From assembly GCA_031285415.1 (NCBI GenBank), contig JAITWF010000048.1:1-25428 (forward strand): DNA of 25,428 nucleotides, in the 5' to 3' direction. How positions within the stretch are numbered: position 1 is the stretch's first letter; each line of letters opens with the position of its first letter. Origin of the DNA: Deferribacteraceae bacterium (GTDB taxonomy: Bacteria; Chrysiogenota; Deferribacteres; Deferribacterales; JAISNW01). This document shows, one piece after another, positions 1-6,108 of this stretch. The notes under the pieces were generated by a model. That model searched no databases. It had not been told where the DNA came from and saw nothing but the letters and a program-made list of their open reading frames with translations. The position numbers and the translations under genes were made by a program.

Positions 1-107
1 GTTTCCATCTCTGCAATCTTTACGATATTTTTTATAGGTTTTCTGAATACTAAAAAAACAACTGAAACTATAAGTAGAATAATAATTGAGATGATCAAAG
101 TTCCCAT
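1..107 (-). CDS. N-terminal part of a membrane-anchored protein (HAMP-like linker), cut by window start
   Basis: Read leftward from an ATG at 107-105, the frame stays open for 35 codons to the window edge. The product starts with Met-Gly-Thr and then has about 18 strongly hydrophobic residues (one membrane segment). These are followed by RKPIKNIVKIAEMET, which resembles the start of a HAMP linker (basic-Pro-Ile-Lys then an amphipathic helix). A good Shine-Dalgarno, AGGAG at 120-116 on the minus strand, lies 8 nt before the ATG and supports the start. There is no periplasmic domain before the linker. A cytoplasmic signalling protein or chemotaxis-type receptor anchored by one helix is possible, but the rest of the gene is outside the window. 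The existence of the gene is well supported; the family is only suggested. Confidence 0.6.
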   Translation of the reverse strand, partial: MGTLIISIIILLIVSVVFLVFRKPIKNIVKIAEME

Positions 108-570
108 TCCCTAATCTCCTTCTAGCAAGCAGTGCAGATTATTCGCATCAATCACTGACTGGGCAAGTATTTGTCAATTAGGGCGGCTGGAAGTTCAAAT
201 CCACAATAGAATGGCGTGAAGTATTGGACTGGAAGTCTTATTTCTCCACCTTCCAGCCATATTACGCACTGAGAAGGTGTGAAAATTTCGTCTTTCACCA
301 AAAACGTCTATTGAGAGGATTTGAAGCCTCACCACCAGAACACCTGATGACTTCGGTAGTATAGACAAATTATATAGAATTATCAATCTGAAATATTTTA
401 GGTCATTATTACAGCGTAGTATCATAAAAACCGCTTGTAAAATTAATCAAAATACATTAAAAACTCCCTATAGGAAGCGAATTTGACTGGGTTGGGGCAG
501 GCAAAAAATCTGACGGTATATTTGGCTGTATAAACTATAGCGATCATTTTATATAGTCTTATTTATCAAC
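108..570. other. sparse intergenic region, no supported gene
   Basis: I find no convincing gene in this AT-rich stretch. It contains a perfect 9-bp inverted repeat, GGCTGGAAG (185-193) and CTTCCAGCC (250-258), 56 nt apart. A plus-strand reading frame at 182-363 is open but has no start codon. A leftward 76-codon frame (425-195) has no ribosome binding site and no recognisable similarity. A TTGACA-like box on the minus strand (177-172) could serve the leftward gene ending at 107, but I see no matching -10 box. Confidence 0.5.
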
Positions 571-616
571 GTGTTGCGAGATTTACCCAACTCCCCCCTT
601 CGCATAGTTTCTCGGT

Positions 617-639
617 GTAGGGGCGAGGTTAGCTCGCCC
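617..639 (+). repeat. dispersed 23-nt hairpin repeat, copy 1
   Basis: The sequence GTAGGGGCGAGGT-TA-GCTCGCCC forms a 7-bp stem (GGGCGAG/CTCGCCC). It matches 25087-25109 at 21 of 23 positions and, in inverted orientation, 25130-25152. In the third copy both sides of the stem are changed in a compensating way (GGGTGGG/CCCACCC), so the hairpin rather than the letters appears to be conserved. This fits a small non-coding mobile or REP-like repeat. It lies immediately before a terminator hairpin. Confidence 0.7.
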
Positions 640-642
640 GAT

Positions 643-675
643 GGGCTTCCAGATAGATCTGTGAAGCCCTTTTTT
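643..675 (+). terminator. intrinsic terminator upstream of the sigma-54 promoter
   Basis: GGGCTTC (643-649) pairs with GAAGCCC (663-669), and an inner CAGA/TCTG stem lies above one bulged T. Six T residues (670-675) follow directly. This is a textbook Rho-independent terminator, yet there is no plus-strand gene before it in the window. It would insulate the small gene at 751 from upstream read-through. Confidence 0.75.
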
Positions 676-704
676 ATTGTGTGGAAAAAAATACCTCAAA
701 TAGT

Positions 705-720
705 TGGCACACATATTGCT
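705..720 (+). promoter_or_regulatory. sigma-54 (RpoN) -24/-12 promoter
   Basis: TGGCAC (705-710), five bases, then TTGCT (716-720) matches the RpoN consensus TGGCAC-N5-TTGCW. The GG (706-707) and GC (718-719) have the required 10 intervening bases. With C719 at -12, transcription would start near 731, about 20 nt before the ATG at 751. No enhancer-binding-protein site was identified. Sigma-54 promoters need an AAA+ activator and often serve flagellar or nitrogen genes, which suits the chemotaxis gene that follows. Confidence 0.8.
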
Positions 721-748
721 ATCACCTCCTTAAGTACACGGAGGTATA
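720..748 (+). promoter_or_regulatory. anti-Shine-Dalgarno / Shine-Dalgarno inverted repeat
   Basis: ACCTCC (724-729) is exactly complementary to the Shine-Dalgarno GGAGGT (740-745). With one bulged C (723), the pairing extends by TAT (720-722) with ATA (746-748). The left arm lies within ATCACCTCCTTA, the same string as the anti-SD tail of 16S rRNA. The left arm sits upstream of the predicted sigma-54 start (about 731), so only read-through RNA would carry it and be able to hide the ribosome site. Confidence 0.55.
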
Positions 749-750
749 CC

Positions 751-960
751 ATGCAAGACAGTCTAATGATAAATAATATGTACGCAGCTTACTCTGCCAC
801 ATCATCTCATGTGAATTCAAAGAGCGTTAGCCAGCTTTCGCAGATGATGAAGAGCGGCGAGAAAGATGAATCGACCGCCCCAGATGTTGAGATGTCGATG
901 GATAAGTTAATCATCTCAAATGAGGCGCTGGCAATGCTCAAGCAGCAGCAGTTAGTTTAA
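751..960 (+). CDS. small hypothetical protein, sigma-54-dependent (69 aa)
   Basis: The start is the ATG at 751 because the strong Shine-Dalgarno CGGAGGT (739-745) lies 5 nt before it and the sigma-54 start site falls between 731 and 751. The frame is open further upstream, but that extension would run through the promoter and the terminator and is rejected. The product is hydrophilic, with 8 methionines, no cysteine, no tryptophan and no membrane segment. It ends with DKLIISNEALAMLKQQQ, a probable amphipathic helix. I do not recognise the family. The RpoN promoter and the adjacent chemotaxis receptor gene suggest a role linked to motility, which is inference only. A terminator follows at 1036. 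Confidence 0.7.
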   Translation: MQDSLMINNMYAAYSATSSHVNSKSVSQLSQMMKSGEKDESTAPDVEMSMDKLIISNEALAMLKQQQLV

Positions 961-1035
961 GATCGAGAAAATAGGTATTGACAATTTTCCCTTTCAGCCC
1001 ACAATGAACATTAACACTAGATGAAAAAAAACTTT

Positions 1036-1060
1036 AACCCTCCATTCGTGGAGGGTTTTG
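1036..1060 (+). terminator. intrinsic terminator after the small gene
   Basis: AACCCTCCA (1036-1044) and TGGAGGGTT (1049-1057) form a perfect 9-bp stem closed by a TTCG tetraloop and followed by a short T run. A run of A residues lies on the other side (1024-1031), so it could also stop leftward transcription. It separates the 69-aa gene from the chemotaxis receptor. Confidence 0.8.
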
Positions 1061-1132
1061 CTGTACAGGCGAATTTGCCTGTGAAATCTGTTTGTTGATC
1101 AGGCGATAGCAGATTTAGGTTGTAAATTGATA

Positions 1133-1155
1133 AAATTGTTCTATAGCAACAATTT
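1133..1155. promoter_or_regulatory. palindromic operator-like site or leader hairpin before the chemoreceptor
   Basis: AAATTGTT (1133-1140), seven bases (CTATAGC), then AACAATTT (1148-1155) form a perfect 8-bp inverted repeat ending 5 nt before the receptor's Shine-Dalgarno. The centre TATAGC, with TTGTAA at 1120-1125, could be a weak -10/-35 pair with a 16-bp spacer, which would make this an operator over a promoter. If transcription starts further upstream it would instead be a leader hairpin. Confidence 0.4.
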
Positions 1156-1173
1156 AAGGTAGGAGTGGAGATT

Positions 1174-2796
1174 ATGACAGTCAAAGCAAAAGTATACGCA
1201 GCGATGTTATTTCTAAGCGTATTGTGTGTAGCGGCTGCAATATTGATTTACAATACTGTAACCCGTTTGGATGAGGGGAATACCACCCTTTTTGCCAACG
1301 TAACGGATGCTCTCGGCATGGAGCAGTTGGCAAGTGCTCAGTACGACCTATATATTCAGGTTGTATTAGGTATTTGGGGCAGAGCGGAGTCGACGCCAGA
1401 GCGTGAAGTTGTGCAGAGGATGAATGCGGCGATAAGCGCCTATGAATCTGTCAGAGACGATGTCCTATATCAGGTGGATTTTCCTGAAAACATTGATTTT
1501 ATCCAGAAATCGTACGATAGAGTGTTGCAGGTTGTTAAGCAGAATGTGACGCAGCAGGTGTTGACGCCACGCACGGAGCCTGTTACTCGTGAGCTTCGTA
1601 TGCAGTGGTCTAATGAGGCGGAAAGCTTCTTTGAAAACGAATTTGCTAGCGTAACAGCGCAGATCGAGAAGACCGCTGATAAGTTCCAAGTGGTATATTC
1701 GGACACTAACGAGATCTTTGCTAGTGGCAAGGCGTACACTATTACAGTATTCTTGATCCTTATCGCATGCTTTATGGGTATCCTTGTGATGGCTAAATTT
1801 ATGGTTATCGACAAGCTTAATATGCTTGTGGATGCGTTTGAAGAGGTTACAGGGGGCGACGGCGACCTGACGAAGCTTATCAAGGTGACTACGCACGACG
1901 AGCTTGGTGCAATGTCGGAACATTTTAATAAATTTACTGATCAGGTAGCCGATATCGTGCGCAAGGTGAAGGTGGCAACCGATGAGGCTAATAATGCAAA
2001 CACTGCAATGGCGGCGACTATGGAGGAGCTTTCGGCAACCTTCCAGAACCAGAACGTGCAGGTAGCAACTGTTGCCTCTGCTATGGAGGAGATGTCGTCA
2101 TCGGCTCTTGAGATCTCGGCTACACTGGATTCTAACCGCAACCTCACGAACGACGCTACAGAGCAGAGCCGTGAAGGTGTGAAACAGCTTGCCGCCGCTA
2201 TGGACAGTATTAATATGATACATCGTAAAACTGATCAGCTGGCAAGCACGATTAACAACCTCTCTGAATCATCTATAAAGATCGGCGAGATACTGAACGT
2301 TATTAATGATATCGCCGATCAGACTAACCTGCTAGCGCTGAATGCTGCTATTGAGGCGGCTCGTGCAGGGGATGCAGGGCGTGGATTCGCAGTTGTTGCC
2401 GACGAGGTGCGTAAACTTGCAGAGCGTACGCAGAACGCTACTAGCGAGATCGAGACGATCATAACATCTCTACAGAGAGAGTCCTCTACAGCGTCTACGG
2501 AGATGAAAGAGGCTGGCGCAAGCGTTGAAGATGGTGTGAAGAGCCTTAATTTAACAAAAGGAACTATCGACGTGATGGTGCGCAACGTTGAAGATATTCA
2601 GCGCAACGCAGAGCAGATGGCGGTAGCGGTCGATCAGCAGTCGGCAGCGATAGCAGGTGTAAATGATAATACACAAGCTATGGCGAGTGGTATCGAAGAG
2701 TGTTCTACAGTTGTAGATGAGGTAGCTCATTCGACAACCGACCTGATGGAGAAATCGGGCGCAACCATAAAGATACTTAACTTCTTTAAGGTTTGA
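1174..2796 (+). CDS. methyl-accepting chemotaxis protein
   Basis: This is a transmembrane chemoreceptor of 540 residues. It senses a ligand outside the inner membrane and controls the CheA kinase through CheW. The first membrane helix is at about residues 6-27, followed by a helical periplasmic domain of about 160 residues with no PAS or Cache motif I can recognise. The second membrane helix is at about 189-211, then a HAMP linker to about 265 and a long coiled-coil signalling domain. The hairpin tip (about 380-420) is the highly conserved receptor core, including NLLALNAAIEAARAG and GFAVVADEVRKLAERT. The C-terminus ends FFKV with no CheR-docking pentapeptide. I chose ATG 1174 because AGGAG (1161-1165) lies 8 nt before it; a GTG at 1165 overlaps that site. 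It is a single-gene unit with terminators on both sides. Confidence 0.95.
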   Translation: MTVKAKVYAAMLFLSVLCVAAAILIYNTVTRLDEGNTTLFANVTDALGMEQLASAQYDLYIQVVLGIWGRAESTPEREVVQRMNAAISAYESVRDDVLYQVDFPENIDFIQKSYDRVLQVVKQNVTQQVLTPRTEPVTRELRMQWSNEAESFFENEFASVTAQIEKTADKFQVVYSDTNEIFASGKAYTITVFLILIACFMGILVMAKFMVIDKLNMLVDAFEEVTGGDGDLTKLIKVTTHDELGAMSEHFNKFTDQVADIVRKVKVATDEANNANTAMAATMEELSATFQNQNVQVATVASAMEEMSSSALEISATLDSNRNLTNDATEQSREGVKQLAAAMDSINMIHRKTDQLASTINNLSESSIKIGEILNVINDIADQTNLLALNAAIEAARAGDAGRGFAVVADEVRKLAERTQNATSEIETIITSLQRESSTASTEMKEAGASVEDGVKSLNLTKGTIDVMVRNVEDIQRNAEQMAVAVDQQSAAIAGVNDNTQAMASGIEECSTVVDEVAHSTTDLMEKSGATIKILNFFKV

Positions 2797-2805
2797 TAAA
2801 TTTAT

Positions 2806-2831
2806 GAGGGGGCGAAAGCCCCTCTCTTTTT
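2806..2831 (+). terminator. intrinsic terminator after the chemoreceptor
   Basis: A G-rich arm (2806-2813) pairs with GCCCCTC (2818-2824) around a GAAA tetraloop, with one bulge or G-U pair. TCTTTTT (2825-2831) follows. It begins 10 nt after the receptor stop codon. Confidence 0.8.
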
Positions 2832-2874
2832 CTACCTATCTGAAAGTCTAATCTTACGATCTCAAACAAACTAT

Positions 2875-2903
2875 TTGACATTTATTTTCTATTTCGGTAT
2901 GGT
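2875..2903 (+). promoter_or_regulatory. sigma-70 promoter of the rpmH operon
   Basis: A perfect TTGACA (2875-2880) is followed by a 17-bp spacer and TATGGT (2898-2903). This is the only strong housekeeping promoter before the long gene run starting with rpmH. Transcription would begin near 2910, giving a leader of about 38 nt. The rest of the 2832-2947 gap holds nothing else I can name, and no clear DnaA boxes. Confidence 0.75.
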
Positions 2904-2947
2904 AGTTGTTCGCTATCGGAATCATTAACTAAAGAGGATATATTACT

Positions 2948-3091
2948 ATGCAGCAGAGGACTCTAAAAAAACCAAGCAAGATCAAGAAGGTGCGCAAGCA
3001 AGGCTTTCGTGCTCGTATGAGTACCAGAGGCGGCCGCCTTATATTGAAGAGAAGAAGAGCTAAAGGGCGTAAACGTCTCGTACTGTGCTAA
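2948..3091 (+). CDS. rpmH: 50S ribosomal protein L34
   Basis: This 47-codon gene encodes a very basic protein with the L34 signature: an N-terminal Lys/Pro/Ser stretch, then GFRARMSTRGGR and KRRRAKGRKRL near the C-terminus. L34 is a small structural protein of the large ribosomal subunit. It is usually 44-46 residues, so the length fits; the C-terminal VLC tail is slightly unusual. The start ATG at 2948 has GAGGA at 2934-2938 in front. It is followed 14 nt later by rnpA, the near-universal rpmH-rnpA pairing. dnaA, often next door, is not present here. Confidence 0.95.
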   Translation: MQQRTLKKPSKIKKVRKQGFRARMSTRGGRLILKRRRAKGRKRLVLC

Positions 3092-3105
3092 GATCGGAAA
3101 TATAG

Positions 3106-3498
3106 TTGAAAACTGGTGGTTTCCTCGCTTGCGAACATCTGCGAGGAAGAGACAACTTCAGCCGCTTTTCCAGAGCTAGACAGTATCGTGGCTTCTATAT
3201 AAGGGTGGCAACCGTCACCGAAGTGGATGGAGCACATGTGTCAGGCAGAAGAGCCGCCTTTGTGGTTAGCAAGAAGGTGGCTCATCGTGCTGTTGATCGA
3301 AACAGGCTGAAACGCCAGCTCAGGGAGTTGTATAGAAAATGCAGAACGTTGTTGCCGCAAGATATTTGGCTTATGTTCATCGCTCTGCCGGAAGCTATCG
3401 CCAGTGATGATTTTAGCAAACTTGAGGAAGATTTTATCTATCTCTCAAAAAAAATTGCATCCAAAGAGACTGGCAATCTCCGCAATAAAACTCTATAA
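3106..3498 (+). CDS. rnpA: ribonuclease P protein component
   Basis: This is the protein subunit of RNase P, which helps the RNase P RNA trim 5' leaders from precursor tRNAs. At 130 residues the product has the normal size. It carries the diagnostic basic RNR motif (residues 65-67, in VDRNRLKRQLRELYR), preceded by FVVSKKVAHRAV, as in the family. The start is a TTG at 3106; no in-frame ATG or GTG exists before the conserved core, and the Shine-Dalgarno is weak (GGAAA). It lies 14 nt after rpmH, and its 3' end overlaps yidD in another frame. An A8 tract (3447-3454) lies in that overlap. Confidence 0.92.
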   Translation: MKTGGFLACEHLRGRDNFSRFSRARQYRGFYIRVATVTEVDGAHVSGRRAAFVVSKKVAHRAVDRNRLKRQLRELYRKCRTLLPQDIWLMFIALPEAIASDDFSKLEEDFIYLSKKIASKETGNLRNKTL

Positions 3499-3673
3499 AC
3501 TTCTCCTATCGCCATATTTCGGCGGTAGCTGTCGATTTACCCCCACCTGTTCAACATACGCAATAGAGGCTTACGAAAAGAAGGGATTCATCGTGGGAAC
3601 AGCTCTCACGATATGGCGCATATTGCGCTGTAACCCATTCTGTAATGGCGGATATGATCCTGTAAAGGACTAA
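3404..3673 (+). CDS. yidD: membrane protein insertion efficiency factor YidD
   Basis: YidD is a small inner-membrane-associated protein thought to help YidC insert proteins. The family signature is clear: KLYKLLLSPYFGGSCRFTPTC followed by STYAIEAYEKKG and a C-terminal RCNPFCNGGYDPV, including the conserved cysteines. The start is uncertain. ATG 3404 or 3407 gives 88-89 residues with a 95-nt overlap into rnpA. A TTG at 3455 gives 72 residues and fits the usual family length better. It sits between rnpA and yidC, the standard place. Confidence 0.9.
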   Translation: MMILANLRKILSISQKKLHPKRLAISAIKLYKLLLSPYFGGSCRFTPTCSTYAIEAYEKKGFIVGTALTIWRILRCNPFCNGGYDPVKD

Positions 3674-3690
3674 GTTATAAAGTGTTTATG

Positions 3691-3810
3691 TCCCCCTCTC
3701 CCGTCACTTCGTGACACCCTCCCCCAAAGGGGGAGGGGAGCAGCTATTTGGGGCTACATCTGTCAGCCCCTCCCCCTTTGGGGGAGGGTACCCGAAGGGT
3801 GGGAGAGGGG
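3691..3810. repeat. inverted pair of GC-rich palindromic repeats between yidD and yidC
   Basis: Two similar units face each other. The left unit (3692-3738) runs CCCCTCTCCC, a small hairpin GTCAC-TTC-GTGAC, then CCCTCCCCC-AAA-GGGGGAGGG. The right unit (about 3766-3810) read on the minus strand runs CCCCTCTCCC, a small hairpin ACCC-TTC-GGGT, then the same long palindrome. The inner hairpins differ in letters but keep pairing, which suggests conserved structure. It fills the 170-nt gap, the only real break in an otherwise tight operon, and resembles a REP/BIME or MITE-like element. It could stall polymerase or stabilise RNA ends. Confidence 0.8.
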
Positions 3811-3843
3811 TTCGTTTTTATTAATTTAAAGGAAATACAATTA

Positions 3844-5376
3844 ATGGATAGAGAAACTCAGATTCGTACAGCTGTAGCTGTTGTACTATGCGCAATAATA
3901 TTTTTTGCATGGCAATACTTTTTGGCTCCAGTTCCACCTCCGACGCCGATAGCTACAGATAGCGGTAACACCACTCAGGCAGCTCCTGAGGCGATCGTAA
4001 ACGTTCCTGTAATCGCTGAAGGCAGTATTGTTGCTACATCCGAGCAGCCAGTAGTCGTTGATATGCAAAACTACCAGATTGCATTCGACGCACAGAGTGG
4101 CGACGTTCGCTCTCTTGCGCTCTCAAAATTCACCGACGCAACCGCCGCAAACCCAACATTTACACGAGTGGGGATTGCTGGCAACTATGCAACCTTTGAT
4201 TTTGGGCTGTCTACAGGCTATACTTATGCATTGACAGACACTCAAGATGGCAAGGTTGCTACCTTTACCGCCGAGAGCGGCACTGTTCGTGTTACAAAGA
4301 GATACCACTTAAAAGATAATGAATACCTGATTCCTATGGATGTATCGATAGAGAACCTATCTGATACAGCGTTCCGTGTGCCTATGAGAGCTGTGATCGG
4401 CGCAGGGCTTGGCACAGGGTTTGAGCCTGATAAATACACCTTCAATGGGGCGATAATCAGAAACCTCAAGACGACCGAGAAGGAGAAAGAGGATAAAGTT
4501 GACGAGGATATCGTGCTTGCAACTCCACAGTGGGGTGGCTACACATCTAAATATTTCCTCTTCTCTGTATTTGCAGGTGGTTTTGAAAGTGCAACTATTA
4601 AACGAGAGGGAATCTCCGCAGTTGTAGAGCTGAATGGCAGTGCCGACGTTGCGCCAGCTGCTACCTACACAGTGCCAGACCTCGCTATATATGCAGGTCC
4701 CAAAGATTATAATACGCTGAAAGCGTTCGGCAATAATTTGCAGAAGAGTATCGATTACGGCATGTTCTTCTTCCTTGCGATCCCTATGTCGAAGTTGATG
4801 AACTTCTTCCATAGCTTTGTCGGCAACTACGGCGTAGCGATTATCCTTCTGACTATCGTTGTGAAGCTTCTGACGCTACCGCTTACGATGAAGAGCATGA
4901 AGTCGATGAAGGGGATGAGTAAACTACAGCCCGAAATGCTTAAATTGAAAGAGAAGTACAAAGATGAGCCGCAGAAGATGCAGGCTGCTACGATGGAGCT
5001 TTACCGCACACACAAGGTAAACCCGATGAGCGGCTGTCTGCCACTGATTGTGCAGATTCCGATCTTCTTTGCTCTATATAAGACTCTTCTTGTGTCGATC
5101 GAGCTAAAGGGTGCGCCGTTTATCTTCTGGCTAACCGACTTATCGATGAAAGATCCGTACTATATCACGCCGATCCTGATGGGTGCTACGATGTTCTTGC
5201 AACAGCTCCTCACGCCATCGACGGTAGACCCTATGCAGAAGAAGATGTTTATGATGATGCCTGTGGTATTCACATTTTTATTCTTGAGTTTTCCGTCAGG
5301 ACTGGTAATCTATTGGTTGACAAACAACATACTGTCGATTGCACAGCAGTATGCTATAAATAAGACAAAGGATTGA
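3844..5376 (+). CDS. yidC: membrane protein insertase YidC
   Basis: YidC inserts and folds inner-membrane proteins, alone or with SecYEG. The 510-residue product has the Gram-negative layout: an N-terminal membrane anchor (about residues 9-27), a Pro-rich linker, a large periplasmic beta domain (about 55-295), and a C-terminal insertase core with about five membrane segments. The core includes NYGVAIILLTIVVKLLTLPL and the cytoplasmic MKSMKSMKGMSKLQPEM loop. The true start is ATG 3844 with AAAGGA (3828-3833) in front. The open frame extends 32 codons upstream only by reading through the repeat element, and that extension is not accepted. jag begins 3 nt after the stop. Confidence 0.96.
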   Translation: MDRETQIRTAVAVVLCAIIFFAWQYFLAPVPPPTPIATDSGNTTQAAPEAIVNVPVIAEGSIVATSEQPVVVDMQNYQIAFDAQSGDVRSLALSKFTDATAANPTFTRVGIAGNYATFDFGLSTGYTYALTDTQDGKVATFTAESGTVRVTKRYHLKDNEYLIPMDVSIENLSDTAFRVPMRAVIGAGLGTGFEPDKYTFNGAIIRNLKTTEKEKEDKVDEDIVLATPQWGGYTSKYFLFSVFAGGFESATIKREGISAVVELNGSADVAPAATYTVPDLAIYAGPKDYNTLKAFGNNLQKSIDYGMFFFLAIPMSKLMNFFHSFVGNYGVAIILLTIVVKLLTLPLTMKSMKSMKGMSKLQPEMLKLKEKYKDEPQKMQAATMELYRTHKVNPMSGCLPLIVQIPIFFALYKTLLVSIELKGAPFIFWLTDLSMKDPYYITPILMGATMFLQQLLTPSTVDPMQKKMFMMMPVVFTFLFLSFPSGLVIYWLTNNILSIAQQYAINKTKD

Positions 5377-5379
5377 TAA

Positions 5380-6108
5380 ATGCGCTATTTTGAAGTGGAG
5401 GGGGATTCCCCACGTGAGATACTTAATCAGTTTTTGATACAGAAGAATATACCTGAAGAGTTTGTAGAGATGGAAGTGCTTGAGCCAGGCTCTAAAGGGG
5501 TATTCGGTATTGGCAAGAAGCCTGCGAAGGTGAAGATAAAGCTGAACGATAACGAGTTTATGAAGAGGCGGGCGAAGCTATATCTCTCTGATATTCTCAA
5601 TAAGGGGGACTTCGACTATCATATCGAGGTAAAGGACAACTACCCTGACTATACACTGAATATTTTAACGAAAGATTCAAACGTTCTGATCGGCAAATCT
5701 GCTACAACGCTAGATAGCCTTCAATATCTGATCGATCGGATATTGCACTCAAACGATGATGCAGATATACGGATCCTTGTAGATGTGGATAACTATCGTG
5801 AGCGTGTGATCGAGCCGTTGAAGGAGAAGGCGGTTCGCCTTGCCCAATCGGTGAAGAAGACTGGTCAGCCTGCAAAGATGCCACCGATGGCAACGGTTGT
5901 ACGCAGAGAGATCCATATCGCTGCAAAGGCGATACCTGGGATCTCGACTATCAGCCACGGCGAAGGGCAGGTGAAGTCACTCACTATCTACTCGGATAAG
6001 AAACCTCGTGGACCAAAGCGTGAAGGTGGTCGTGAGGGCGGTAGAGACGGTAATAGCAGAGGCAGAAAGCCGCACTATAATAATAGAGATAAGAAGAGCG
6101 ATGATTAA
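5380..6108 (+). CDS. jag: Jag/KhpB-type RNA-binding protein (Jag_N, KH, R3H)
   Basis: This is a cytoplasmic RNA-binding protein commonly encoded after yidC. The 242 residues contain a Jag_N domain (about 1-55, with LEPGSKGVFGIGKKPAKVKI), a KH domain (about 75-130, GxxG-like loop in LIGKSATTLDSLQYLI) and an R3H domain (about 130-205) with the RxxxH signature in RREIHIAA. A basic Arg/Gly-rich tail of about 35 residues follows and is longer than in many relatives. The start is the ATG 3 nt after yidC. The stop overlaps the next gene by 8 nt, so the two are probably translationally coupled. Confidence 0.93.
   Translation: MRYFEVEGDSPREILNQFLIQKNIPEEFVEMEVLEPGSKGVFGIGKKPAKVKIKLNDNEFMKRRAKLYLSDILNKGDFDYHIEVKDNYPDYTLNILTKDSNVLIGKSATTLDSLQYLIDRILHSNDDADIRILVDVDNYRERVIEPLKEKAVRLAQSVKKTGQPAKMPPMATVVRREIHIAAKAIPGISTISHGEGQVKSLTIYSDKKPRGPKREGGREGGRDGNSRGRKPHYNNRDKKSDD

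Noticed and set aside
182..363. Plus-strand open frame that reads like a protein fragment
   Set aside because: No start codon and no recognised family. It may be a gene remnant, but nothing supports naming it.
195..425. Leftward frame of 76 codons
   Set aside because: No ribosome site, no recognisable motif, and low-complexity hydrophobic/basic composition typical of chance frames.
721..732. Possible fragment of a 16S rRNA 3' end (ATCACCTCCTTA)
   Set aside because: The match is only 12 nt with no rRNA sequence before it; pairing with the local Shine-Dalgarno explains it better.
571..750. Upstream extension of the small-gene frame to 571
   Set aside because: It would run through the hairpin repeat, the terminator and the sigma-54 promoter; the only good ribosome site precedes ATG 751.
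2832..2947. Replication origin next to rpmH
   Set aside because: rpmH is often near oriC, but dnaA is absent and I see no cluster of DnaA boxes here.
3748..3843. Upstream extension of yidC by 32 codons
   Set aside because: The extra codons come from the palindromic repeat; the conserved YidC N-terminus and ribosome site mark ATG 3844.
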